This document shows, piece by piece, positions 17,878-26,159 of a DNA stretch of 55,526 nucleotides (position 1 is its first letter; each line of letters begins with the position of its first letter). Location: contig CADCHE010000008.1 in the NCBI GenBank assembly GCA_902801205.1, positions 99,480 to 155,005 of the forward strand. The letters run 5' to 3'. Source of the stretch: an uncultured Bacteroidia bacterium. Lineage in GTDB: Bacteria; Bacteroidota; Bacteroidia; Bacteroidales; UBA932. The notes beneath the pieces are model-generated. The model had not been told where the DNA came from. It did not search any database and saw nothing but the letters and a program-made list of their open reading frames with translations. The position numbers were made by a program, and so were the translations under genes.

Positions 17878-20679
17878 ATGCGCAAATGGCTTCCCATCCT
17901 TGTTTTGCTGCTGTCTGCGGCTGCCTGTCCGGGGCTTCGTGCCCAGCAGAAGGATTCCCTTGCGACGGTGGCCGGTGTCGTGAACTACAAGGCAGGGCGC
18001 GTTCCTCGCGACCTCCCGGTTCATTCCGCCGTCGTCCGCCTGTATACGGGCGGGGATTCCTCTTTCGTCCAGACCGGCCCGCAGGGCGAGTTCACGTTCC
18101 GGAAAGTCCGTCCGGGAACCATTACCCTGAAGGTCTCCCGGATGGGATTCCATCCGCTCGAGGAAACCTATGAGGTGGAGGCCGGAATGAACCTGCTCTA
18201 CTTGTCCCTGCAGCAGAAAACCGAGAAGCTCGATGCGGCGAAAGTGGAGGCGAAGGTCGATCCGGTCAAGATCAAAGGGGACACCGTCGTCTACACGGCC
18301 GCCGCCGTGAACACCCTCCAGGGGGAGAATGCGATGCAGATCCTCGAGCAGATGCCCGGCGTGACAGTCAGCGGGGGAAAGATCCAGGTGTTCGGCGAGG
18401 ACATCAAGCGCACCTACGTGGGCGGGAAACTCATCTTCGGAAACGACCCGAAGGCAGCTCTGAACGCTATCCTTGCCGAAGAAGTCCGGCAGATCAAAGT
18501 CTACGACGAAGACAGCAAGGAGGACCTGAAGACGGGCGCGAAGTCTGCCCGCAAGGAGCGGGTCCTGGACATCATCCCCACGCACGAGATCAAGATGGCG
18601 GTCGACGCCCATGTGCTGGCCGGCGCTGGTACCGACCTCGATCCGGATGCGGACGGTCGGCTGCAGTCGCGCTATGCCGCCGGCGTCACCGGAAATTTCT
18701 TCTCGGAGAAATTCCTGTTGTTCGGCAATGTGTACGGCAACAACGTCGGCCGCTACTCCAATCGCCTGGATGACATCAAGACCGTAACGCCGGCGATGAA
18801 TTCCTATTCCGAACTCAGCAGTGCGCAAGTCGGCGTCGAGCGCTACTGGAAAGACCGTTTCCTGGGCAACAGCCTCAAATTCTCCTATGGATTCAGCAAG
18901 GATTACGGACGGACCTCTTCCCGCGAGCGGCGTGACTATACCGCTTCGGAGGGGATTCCGGCAATGGTATACGAGTCTGCTTCCGCGTCCTCCCATGTGA
19001 CCGGGAAGCATTCCGTCCGGACCTCCGCCGACCTGAATCTCGAGAAACTGGGCCGTATCTCCTTCCTGCTGAACGGGGAAGCGTCGGACCCGACCGAAAA
19101 CGCCTGGTCGTCGGTCCGGAGCGAGGTTGCCTCCCGCGTGACGGAGCAGAACGAGCGGACGAACTCCTCCACCCAGGACCGGAGTATCAGCGGGGACTTC
19201 CGCTGGTCCGATTCGGGCGGTCATGCGTTGATGCCCTCTTTCTCGACCAGCTTCTGGTATGGAAATGACAGCGGAAACAGCTTGCAGGTCGATACGTCGG
19301 CCTCCAGCACGACCCGGCGCATCCTGTCGGGCAATGCGGACGGGACGAACGGATCGCTCACCGTTGCTCCGGGCTTGACCTGGCGCTTCGTCAATACGGA
19401 GAAACTGACGGGCTCCCTGACCCTTGCGTATGACTTTTCCGCCAAGCACAATGTGAACCGTCGGCTGGTCTACGACATGCTGGACGGGGTGCCGGTGGTG
19501 AACGTCGCCAACACACAGGACTTTACGTATGACGAGCAGGTCCACAGAGGAAAGGCGACGCTGGCGTTCAATTTCGGGAAGTCCTCCGTGCGTGCGGATG
19601 CCTGGTACGGCCGGAGCATCCAGCGCGACCGCGAACGCTTGCCTTCCGATGCGGACCTGACCTACCGTTTTCCGGTCCTTTTTTCCAGCATCTCCTTCCG
19701 GCTCCTGGACTGGAACGGCAATTACCAGCTGGTCGAAACCGTCCCTTCCGTGGATCAGCTGCGCGACCGGATCGATGACCGCAACCTCCTGATGCTCCGC
19801 ACCGGCAATCCGGACCTCAAGCCCTCCCGCACGCATATTGCCCTCCTGCACCGCTCTTTCAAGTTGGATTCCGGCAAGAAGGGCTCCATCAGTCTCGCCG
19901 TCAGCGGCAACCTGACGCAGCGTTCCGTCGCCTCCCGGATGCTCTATTACGACCGCGCATCCCTGTGGGGAAGTTATCACGTCCCGGCCGGAACCACGCT
20001 GTATACGTATGACAATGTGGACGGCCTCCGCTCCTGCTACGCATCGCTGGGCTATAACCGGCGTCTCCAGAAAATCAAGTCCACCCTGTACGTAGCGCTT
20101 TCGGACCGCCTTGCGCAGATGCCGCAGTACCAAGGCGCGACGCTGGCGACGTTGTATGAACATGTGCCCGACCTGTCCGTCAATGCCTACCTGCGCCCCA
20201 CCCGCTGGTTGAACGGAGTTCTGCAGGCGGGGGTGCAGCAGTCACGCTCCTGGAACGATTCCGGCCAGGAACTGGCTCGTCAGCAGTTGTATACCTTCAA
20301 GGAGAATTTCAAGGTGACCTTCCTCAAGAATGCCTTCGTCGGAAGTTCCTATTCATACAGCGGCTACCGCTACGCCTCCTCCCGGCAGCCGGACGTCGAC
20401 ATGCACATGCTCGGCGCGATGGTCGGCTATTCCTTCCTGAAAGGCGCCCTCAATGTCGTCCTGACGGGATCCAACCTGCTGGACAGCGCCCCCGCCTATT
20501 CGACGGAGACGACGGCCAACTATTTCCAGCAGACCTGGAAAACCTATTATGGGCGCAGCGTGATGCTCAACGTCTCCTTCCGCTTCAACCGGACGGGCAA
20601 GAACGTCAAGTTCGGCGGCCGGCTCAATGACGGCTCCGACGTCAACGGGCAGACCATCATCTACGACACCGGCCTCTAG
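17878..20679 (+). CDS. TonB-dependent-receptor-like outer-membrane beta-barrel protein
   Basis: A 933-residue outer-membrane protein: signal peptide (1-23, ending RAQ), carboxypeptidase-regulatory-like domain (about 30-110), a plug-like segment (about 115-225: GDTVVYTAAAV, MQILEQMPGVTV, FGNDPKAALNAI, IKVYDEDSKEDLKTG) and a large barrel ending with a typical beta strand region. This is the OMP_b-brl_3 type rather than SusC, and no SusD follows. A frame-extending codon upstream is ignored because the signal peptide and promoter place the start at 17878. It is paralogous to 23328-26159. Substrate unknown; such proteins often serve peptides, siderophores or as surface receptors. Confidence 0.9.
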   Translation: MRKWLPILVLLLSAAACPGLRAQQKDSLATVAGVVNYKAGRVPRDLPVHSAVVRLYTGGDSSFVQTGPQGEFTFRKVRPGTITLKVSRMGFHPLEETYEVEAGMNLLYLSLQQKTEKLDAAKVEAKVDPVKIKGDTVVYTAAAVNTLQGENAMQILEQMPGVTVSGGKIQVFGEDIKRTYVGGKLIFGNDPKAALNAILAEEVRQIKVYDEDSKEDLKTGAKSARKERVLDIIPTHEIKMAVDAHVLAGAGTDLDPDADGRLQSRYAAGVTGNFFSEKFLLFGNVYGNNVGRYSNRLDDIKTVTPAMNSYSELSSAQVGVERYWKDRFLGNSLKFSYGFSKDYGRTSSRERRDYTASEGIPAMVYESASASSHVTGKHSVRTSADLNLEKLGRISFLLNGEASDPTENAWSSVRSEVASRVTEQNERTNSSTQDRSISGDFRWSDSGGHALMPSFSTSFWYGNDSGNSLQVDTSASSTTRRILSGNADGTNGSLTVAPGLTWRFVNTEKLTGSLTLAYDFSAKHNVNRRLVYDMLDGVPVVNVANTQDFTYDEQVHRGKATLAFNFGKSSVRADAWYGRSIQRDRERLPSDADLTYRFPVLFSSISFRLLDWNGNYQLVETVPSVDQLRDRIDDRNLLMLRTGNPDLKPSRTHIALLHRSFKLDSGKKGSISLAVSGNLTQRSVASRMLYYDRASLWGSYHVPAGTTLYTYDNVDGLRSCYASLGYNRRLQKIKSTLYVALSDRLAQMPQYQGATLATLYEHVPDLSVNAYLRPTRWLNGVLQAGVQQSRSWNDSGQELARQQLYTFKENFKVTFLKNAFVGSSYSYSGYRYASSRQPDVDMHMLGAMVGYSFLKGALNVVLTGSNLLDSAPAYSTETTANYFQQTWKTYYGRSVMLNVSFRFNRTGKNVKFGGRLNDGSDVNGQTIIYDTGL

Positions 20680-20963
20680 TGCCCCGGTCGTTTCAGTTCC
20701 CGGTCCCTCCCTCCGGCTCTTAGTCCTTTCCTCCGGTCCCCGGTCCTTTCCTCCGGAGCTTCGCCACCCCTCGGCCTGGTTTCCCCGGCGTCCCTCCCGC
20801 TTTTGATTCCGCTCGCTGTGCCTGTGTTCGCCGCCCCATTTACCCCTCAGCCCTCCTGTTTTCCGTGAGCCTCCTTCCGCCGCGGGAACGCCTCCTTTTG
20901 CGCCGTTGGTGTGAAAAAAAAGCCGGTTCGTTGATAAAATTTCCGGCCGTCATCACTGCCTTC
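20680..20963. other. C-rich low-complexity intergenic region
   Basis: No gene. 20690-20890 is pyrimidine-rich on the + strand with loose repeats of CCGGTCC and TCCTTTCCTCCGG; a short A8 run sits near 20915. No clear terminator for the upstream gene is visible. Confidence 0.5.
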
Positions 20964-20971
20964 TATTTTTG
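20964..20971 (+). promoter_or_regulatory. -7 promoter element (TATTTTTG)
   Basis: TATTTTTG fits TAnnTTTG and lies 24 bp upstream of the ATG at 20996. Confidence 0.6.
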
Positions 20972-20995
20972 CAGAAACGTTATTCACAGTGTATT

Positions 20996-21766
20996 ATGAA
21001 AAAGACAGCATTGATCCTTGCGGTTGTCCTGGTGGGACTTTCCGCAACAGCCCAGGAGGCGAAGAATGAAAGAAGAGGACAGCGGCGCCCTCAACCTGAA
21101 CAGATGGCACAGATCGCGACCCGTCAGATGGCGGAACGCTACTCCCTGACGGCGGACCAGGTGAAAGCCGTTGCTGATCTGAACCGTCAGTACGCCGGCA
21201 AAGTTCCGATGCATTTCGGCTTCGAAAACGATCGAGGCCGTGGCCCGCAGGCCCGTGGTGGGCGGCTTCCTCAAGGACAGAATGGTGAGCAGCCGCATGC
21301 GCAGAATGGTCAGCGTCCCCAGCGCAGCGAGCAGCCCCAGGCCCAGAATGGCGGGAGGCCCCAATCACAGGCCGGCGAACGCCCGCAGCACGGAGGGCAG
21401 CCACAAGCCCAGCACGGAGGGCGCCCGGACTTCTCGGACGGCCATCGCCACCAGCGTCAGGAACTGACGAAAGAGCAGGAGAAGCAACTGAAGAAAGACC
21501 GGAAAGCCTACACCAAGGGCCTGAAGAAGATCATGGACAAGACGCAGTTCAAGGCCTATCAGAAGGACCTCGCCGAGATGGAGGAAGCCGCACAGAACCG
21601 GCCCGCTGGTGGCCCCGGCCACGGTTTTGGCCCCAGTAGCGGTTTTGGCCCCGGTAACGGTGGCTCTGGCATGGATCGCAGCAGCGCCCCTGCCGAGGGT
21701 TTCCGTAGCAACCCGGGCCCCGGCTCCGGCTCCGGCCCTGCCGGCTTGGGTGGTCCCGAAATCTAA
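20996..21766 (+). CDS. DUF4890-like secreted protein with Q/G/P-rich expansion
   Basis: A 256-residue exported protein (signal peptide MKKTALILAVVLVGLSATAQ, cut after AQ). Residues about 33-60 (MAQIATRQMAERYSLTADQ) and about 155-205 (LTKEQEKQLKKDRKAYTKGLKKIM) are the two helical blocks of the DUF4890 type, a periplasmic family of unknown role reminiscent of Spy/CpxP-like helices. Between them lies a repeated Q-N-G-R-P-rich insert (about 85-150) and the C-terminus is Gly/Pro-rich (about 210-256). The insert has roughly 10-12-residue repeats, probably made by slippage. Start at 20996 is set by the signal peptide. Confidence 0.75.
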   Translation: MKKTALILAVVLVGLSATAQEAKNERRGQRRPQPEQMAQIATRQMAERYSLTADQVKAVADLNRQYAGKVPMHFGFENDRGRGPQARGGRLPQGQNGEQPHAQNGQRPQRSEQPQAQNGGRPQSQAGERPQHGGQPQAQHGGRPDFSDGHRHQRQELTKEQEKQLKKDRKAYTKGLKKIMDKTQFKAYQKDLAEMEEAAQNRPAGGPGHGFGPSSGFGPGNGGSGMDRSSAPAEGFRSNPGPGSGSGPAGLGGPEI

Positions 21767-21857
21767 TCCGCCCATGCCCCCGACAGATTTGCAAGCACCT
21801 TGGCACGCGGGTTCGGTCGTACGAACGCTTTGACGGAACCGTCTTGAAGCGACAGCC

Positions 21858-21923
21858 CCTTGACGGCATGCTTAAATGCCCAGGACTGTGTGCTTAAATG
21901 CTCTTGACGGTGTGCTTAAACGC
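21858..21923 (+). repeat. Three contiguous 22-bp direct repeats
   Basis: Copies at 21858-21879, 21880-21901 and 21902-21923 share the consensus YCTTGACGGYRTGCTTAAAY (then GC). The GCTTAAA core recurs at exact 22-bp spacing (21870, 21892, 21914), about two helical turns, as seen for repeated protein-binding sites or iterons. Confidence 0.7.
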
Positions 21924-21939
21924 CTTTGGCTGACAAGCG

Positions 21940-22048
21940 GCGTGAAATGGAATTCATTGATAATCATGAAGATGTGCGATATACCCCCGCATTTTTGCCG
22001 GGGGTATATCATGTTATTCGCTGATATTTAAAGAGTTCCATTTCACGC
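21940..22048. mobile_element. Palindromic MITE/REP-like element
   Basis: A 109-bp element bounded by 13-bp inverted repeats GCGTGAAATGGAA (21940-21952) and TTCCATTTCACGC (22036-22048). In its centre is a perfect hairpin with 11-bp arms GATATACCCCC/GGGGGTATATC (21978-21988 and 22000-22010). It contains GTTATTCGCTGAT (22013-22025), the same 13-mer found in the repeats beside the RAYT gene. No coding capacity; probably mobilised in trans. No target-site duplication is obvious. Confidence 0.65.
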
Positions 22049-22505
22049 GGCATGTCCCTGCTATAGCCAGTGAGCGGCCGGAGCGGCGATGGTGGATAAA
22101 AGGGATAAAAGCCAGCGAGTGGTGGTTGCGAGCTAAAGTCGCGGCGAGCGATCCTGCCTCTTCATCCTGCGCAGGTCTCGACACCCGGAATGCCCTGTGG
22201 GGCCGAAATCCTGTCGCGACCTCGCTGAAACCGCCTCATTCCGCCTCTTCCCGGGAGGTCTCGACACCCGAATCTCCCTCCAGGGCAGATTCCATGGAGC
22301 GACCTCACCTTCCGGGGGAAATGCCCGAACGCAGGAGGATGCTGGCACCCCGCGGGGTCCTTCTGGGGGACAGTTTGCCGGACAACATTCATCTGCAGCG
22401 CCCCGTCACCCGGTCGCCTGCAGCGCCCTACCGTTGATCAATCAACAATTTAAGGGAATTATTTACTTGTTGTCCACAGAAACTCCGTAAATAGGATTTT
22501 ATTTT

Positions 22506-22513
22506 TATCTTTG
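22506..22513 (+). promoter_or_regulatory. -7 promoter element (TATCTTTG)
   Basis: Perfect TATCTTTG in an AT-rich context, 30 bp before the ATG at 22544. Confidence 0.6.
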
Positions 22514-22543
22514 TTTCATTCGTTTCAACAACTATAGTTTAGT

Positions 22544-22897
22544 ATGCGACAGGACATTTTTTACATTCTGCTTTATTGTTTGCTTGTTATTTCATGCTCA
22601 AATAATACAAGTAGGGTACCATGGGCTGTTCGCAAATGGCAAAGAGATCACAGAGTGCCTGAAAAGATAATCAAATATAGAATAGAATCGGCACAAAAAG
22701 ATTCTCTGAGATTCAAGGACATGGTCTTGGAGGAAATGACTGTAAATGCTTGTTTGCTTATAAACGGAATGCCGACTGAAATGTATGAATATGGCGATAC
22801 AATAGACATTCTTTATGCTGGACCAGAAAAAGCACCAGCGGAGGGAGTTACATACACATTCGTTAGAGATAAGTTTTATTCATATACCGTTGATTGA
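22544..22897 (+). CDS. Small AT-rich lipoprotein gene, unknown, probably acquired
   Basis: A 117-residue predicted lipoprotein (lipobox LVISC, Cys18). The mature part starts SNNTSRVPWAVRKWQRDH and has a compact alpha/beta look with a central EEMTVNACLLINGM; I do not recognise a family. The gene is clearly AT-rich and uses AGA, ATA, TTA and AAA codons, unlike every neighbouring gene, which suggests recent transfer. It has its own promoter and sits alone between repeat-rich intervals. It could be an immunity-type or adaptor lipoprotein, but nothing in the sequence proves that. Confidence 0.7.
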   Translation: MRQDIFYILLYCLLVISCSNNTSRVPWAVRKWQRDHRVPEKIIKYRIESAQKDSLRFKDMVLEEMTVNACLLINGMPTEMYEYGDTIDILYAGPEKAPAEGVTYTFVRDKFYSYTVD

Positions 22898-23275
22898 AGA
22901 GCCCGCTTCCCCCCGTCCATTTTGGATAACAGGTAAATCATTCCCCAATTTAAGCATAGCAGTCCTGTGATTCGCCTCACAGGATTGCTCCCTTCAGGGC
23001 GCTGAATATCAGGCGGAGGAGTGCTGCAGCCAGGTGTGAGAATGCGAATGCCGGCGAAAGGGACGCAAGGCGGGGCTTCCGGCGGGGAGGGGAGCCGTCC
23101 TGCCGGGCGCATCGCTTTCGGGACCCTGGCCGGAGGCTGAATCGCGGTACGCCCTTTCGGGACCCTGGCCGGAGGCTGAATCGTGGAGCGCCCTTTCGGG
23201 ACCCTGGCCGGAGGCTGAATCGCGGTACGTCCTTTCGAGGCGCTGACCGAAGGCTGAATCGCGGTGCGTCCTTTT
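22898..23275. other. Repeat-bearing intergenic region upstream of second receptor
   Basis: No gene recognised. Contains four 39-bp tandem repeats (23116-23271) immediately upstream of the receptor promoter. Open frames on the minus strand here owe their length to the repeat period being a multiple of three. Confidence 0.5.
23116..23271. repeat. 39-bp tandem repeat, four copies
   Basis: Copies begin at 23116, 23155, 23194 and 23233, each opening with TTTCGGGACC or a close variant and containing GGAGGCTGAATCG. The last copy is the most diverged and runs into the T7-G6-A6 tract of the downstream promoter. Confidence 0.85.
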
Positions 23276-23302
23276 TTTGGGGGGAAAAAAGAAGTATATT
23301 TG
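23276..23302 (+). promoter_or_regulatory. Promoter with homopolymer spacer (possible phase variation)
   Basis: -7 element TATATTTG at 23295-23302, 25 bp before the ATG at 23328. The only -33-like TTTG (23276-23279) is the junction of a T7 run and a G6 run; G6 and A6 tracts then fill most of the spacer, giving 15 bp instead of the usual 19-21. Slippage in these tracts would change promoter spacing. Confidence 0.55.
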
Positions 23303-23327
23303 GTGCATAATACCAACGAATGCATTC

Positions 23328-26159
23328 ATGCGTTTTATACCAATATTGAATCGCCTGTTCTGTTCCATCGCCGTTTGGGCCGCCGTCTTTGCTGTTTTCT
23401 GTCCGAACGTTCGCGCCCAGGAAAAAACGGACTCGCTTTCGTCCGTCAGCGGCATCCTGCTTGCGCGCTATGACCTGCCGGTAAGTGATGCGACCGTCTA
23501 CCTGAAGGGGGAGAAGGATAAGTTCGCGGTCGTTACCGGGAGGGAAGGAACCTTCTCGTTCCCGCACATCAAGGCGGGGAAGTGGGTGGTCACCGTGAAG
23601 CATGTCAAGTTCGAGCCATACGTGGATACGCTCGATGTCGAGGCGGGAGCGAACCTTCTCTATATCAAGATGAAAACGGCGGAAGAACTGGCGAAGGAAA
23701 AGCAGGAACATACCCTGGAGGCGGCAACCGTCTCCGCGGAAGTGGAAGCGATGAAGACGAAGGGGGACACGGTCGTCTTCAATGCCGCGGCGGCGCGGGC
23801 GATGCAGGGCGACAATGCCATGCAGATCCTGGAGCAGATGCCCGGCGTCTCGCGTGAAGGGGGACGGCTGCAAGTCTTCGGCCAGGAGGTCAGGCGGACC
23901 TATGTCAACGGTGTCCTCGTCTTCGGGAATGATCCACAGGCTGCCCTGAACGCCCTGTTGGCCAGCGACGTGCGCCAGTTCGAGGTTTATGACGAAACCA
24001 ACAAGGAAGACGTGCGGACGGGACTGGCCCAAGGCCGGAAGGAGCGTGTGCTGAATGTCCTGACGAAACAGGTCGTCGACATGGCGGTGGACGCGCATTT
24101 CCTGGCGGGCGCGGGCATGGACACCGGGAAGCCGGCGCAGGCCCGTTACGCCCTGGGCGCCACCGCCAACTATTTCTCCGAAAAACTGCTGCTTTACGCC
24201 AATGCGCTGGGCAACAATATCGACCGGCAGTCCAACCGCCTGGAAGACATCCGCGTCGTCTCTCCGCTCCAGACCCGCTACCAGGAACTGGCCCGGATTG
24301 AAGCGGGGGTCGAAAAGTATTGGAAGGACCGCTTCCAGGGGAACAGCCTCGGCCTTTCCTATTCGTACGACAAGTCGTATCAGCGCAGCAGCGAAAGGGA
24401 GCGTCGGCAGTATTTCCCTACGTCCGCATTCCCCTCCATGGTCTATGAGGCGGAGGATGCCCTCCATCAGCGGGAGGGTACGCACGTCCTCTCTTTCAGC
24501 GGGACGCTCAATGACGACCGGTTCAAGCATCTGCAGGCTGAAGGATATGTCCTGTGGGACGGCAGTTCCCTGCAGCAGGCGTATGCGACTTCAAACACCG
24601 GTGCGGGAAGAAGTTACCGGCAGGCGGAGCGGCAAACTTCGGAGGATGCCCGTACCATGGCCGATATCAATCTCAATTGGGACAACGCTTCCGGCGGGAA
24701 ACGTTTCTCCCAGTCGTTCGGTGTCCATTTCCTGTCCGACGACTCCGGATCGGACATTCTCCAGGTCGATACCTCCGTGCTGGCCGCGACGCGCCGTTAT
24801 CTTTCCGCCGATGCCGATGTCCGGCGGCGCGGCATCTCCCTGTCTTCTGGTTTCAGGATGCTGTTAGCCAACGGAGAGCGCATGTCCGCCGTGCTGAACT
24901 TCGGATATGAGTGCTCCCTGGACCGGCGGAAAGACCGGAAGACGACCTATGACCTCCTTCCGGGTGTTCCCGTGCTGAACCTCCCCAATACATACGATTA
25001 CTCCTTCAATGAGACGGAGCACCTGGGCAATGCTTCGATGGTCGTCCGTTCCCGGCTCTGGAATCTCTCCGCCGGCCTGTACGGCGGTGCCGCGCGCCAG
25101 CGGGATGTGTCGGCCCTCGCGACGGGACGTACGGAATCCTGGCTCTTCCCGTTCTTCCGGCCGTTTGTCTCCGTGGGGTTCAAAAATGACTTTTCCTTCA
25201 ACTACAGTGGGATGACGCAGGTCCCTGCACTCGATCAGTTGCGCGGACGGGTCAATGACGACAATTCCTTGCAGCTGCTGGCCGGAAACCCGGACCTGAA
25301 GGCGGCCATGCTGCATTCCTTCACCGGGCAGTATTCTAAGATGACCCGCCGGCAGGAGTCTGTCCACGTTGAGCTGACCGTTTCCCTGGAAGACCGTGCC
25401 GTGACGCCCCGCATGGTCTGGTTCGATACGCCGGGAGCCTGGGGCGCCTATGCCGTGCCGGCCGGGACGACGCTCTGTACCTATGACAATGCTTCCGGGA
25501 AAATAGACTTGCGTGCGGTCTTCTCTTACATGTGCCGGTTCAAACCGCTCAGCGGCAGAATGACTGTCACGCTTATGGAGAAATATGCCGTTCTGCCGCA
25601 GTTTTCCGGTGACCGGCTGGAAAAGCTCGGTATTCAGTCGCCCCTTCTTCGGGCGAATTTCTCCGGGACGCCCAGCAAGCGGGTGCGCATCGCCGCGACG
25701 GCCGACCTGAGCTGGGTCGAGAACAGAAAACGAGGCGGCGACGTCCTGCAGTCGTATCTTCCAGTCTCCCTTTCCGGTAAGGTGAATTACCAGTTCGGGA
25801 AGCACGGGTTCTCCATGCTCAGCTATGCATGGAACGGACACCGCTTCCTCCGCCCGGAGGCGCATGCCGACGTCAACCTGCACAACCTGGGCGCCCTGGT
25901 CGGCTGGCGGTTTTGCAAGGACGCGCTCGCGGTCAGCCTGTCGGGAAACAACCTGCTCGATTCCACGCCCTCTTTCAGCACGGAAACGATGTCGCAGTAC
26001 TCCGCCGAGCACTGGAAGACCTTTTTCGGCCGCAGTGTGATGCTGAACCTCTCGTACCGGTTCAACCGGAAAGGGGCTGGCGCCAGCTTCGGCGGCGGCC
26101 TGCGCGACGGCGGCGAGGACATGAAGGCGAAGGCCGCAAAAGAAAAGCTGGCCCGTTGA
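23328..26159 (+). CDS. TonB-dependent-receptor-like outer-membrane protein (paralogue)
   Basis: A 943-residue outer-membrane beta-barrel protein with signal peptide (ending VRAQ at about residue 31), carboxypeptidase-regulatory-like domain (about 38-125), plug-like segment with NAMQILEQMPGVSR and RTYVNGVLVFGNDPQAALNAL, and a barrel to the C-terminus. It aligns along its whole length with the protein at 17878-20679 (shared GDTVV-, MQILEQMPGV, FGNDP-AALNA, and a common barrel end FFGRSVMLNLSYRFNRKG). An open frame reaches 51 bp further upstream, but the signal peptide supports ATG 23328. The C-terminal tail (about 25 residues after RFNRKG) is charged. Its 3' end carries the terminator of the convergent gene. 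Confidence 0.9.
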   Translation: MRFIPILNRLFCSIAVWAAVFAVFCPNVRAQEKTDSLSSVSGILLARYDLPVSDATVYLKGEKDKFAVVTGREGTFSFPHIKAGKWVVTVKHVKFEPYVDTLDVEAGANLLYIKMKTAEELAKEKQEHTLEAATVSAEVEAMKTKGDTVVFNAAAARAMQGDNAMQILEQMPGVSREGGRLQVFGQEVRRTYVNGVLVFGNDPQAALNALLASDVRQFEVYDETNKEDVRTGLAQGRKERVLNVLTKQVVDMAVDAHFLAGAGMDTGKPAQARYALGATANYFSEKLLLYANALGNNIDRQSNRLEDIRVVSPLQTRYQELARIEAGVEKYWKDRFQGNSLGLSYSYDKSYQRSSERERRQYFPTSAFPSMVYEAEDALHQREGTHVLSFSGTLNDDRFKHLQAEGYVLWDGSSLQQAYATSNTGAGRSYRQAERQTSEDARTMADINLNWDNASGGKRFSQSFGVHFLSDDSGSDILQVDTSVLAATRRYLSADADVRRRGISLSSGFRMLLANGERMSAVLNFGYECSLDRRKDRKTTYDLLPGVPVLNLPNTYDYSFNETEHLGNASMVVRSRLWNLSAGLYGGAARQRDVSALATGRTESWLFPFFRPFVSVGFKNDFSFNYSGMTQVPALDQLRGRVNDDNSLQLLAGNPDLKAAMLHSFTGQYSKMTRRQESVHVELTVSLEDRAVTPRMVWFDTPGAWGAYAVPAGTTLCTYDNASGKIDLRAVFSYMCRFKPLSGRMTVTLMEKYAVLPQFSGDRLEKLGIQSPLLRANFSGTPSKRVRIAATADLSWVENRKRGGDVLQSYLPVSLSGKVNYQFGKHGFSMLSYAWNGHRFLRPEAHADVNLHNLGALVGWRFCKDALAVSLSGNNLLDSTPSFSTETMSQYSAEHWKTFFGRSVMLNLSYRFNRKGAGASFGGGLRDGGEDMKAKAAKEKLAR

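Larger units (their letters stand above)
21767..22505. other. 739-bp non-coding, repeat-rich interval
   Basis: Contains no gene I can support. It holds three 22-bp direct repeats (21858-21923), a palindromic MITE-like element (21940-22048), and a GC-rich stretch (22130-22440) with an imperfect 83-bp tandem duplication marked by AGGTCTCGACACCCG at 22173 and 22256. Small open frames in 22126-22490 exist on both strands and look like composition artefacts. Confidence 0.6.

Noticed and set aside
22126-22490. Small proteins in the GC-rich interval
   Set aside because: Overlapping frames on both strands, an imperfect tandem duplication, and no recognisable promoter or family.
23116-23271. CRISPR array
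   Set aside because: The 39-bp units (and the 18-, 22-, 45- and 97-bp ones) are contiguous with no unique spacers and there are no cas genes.
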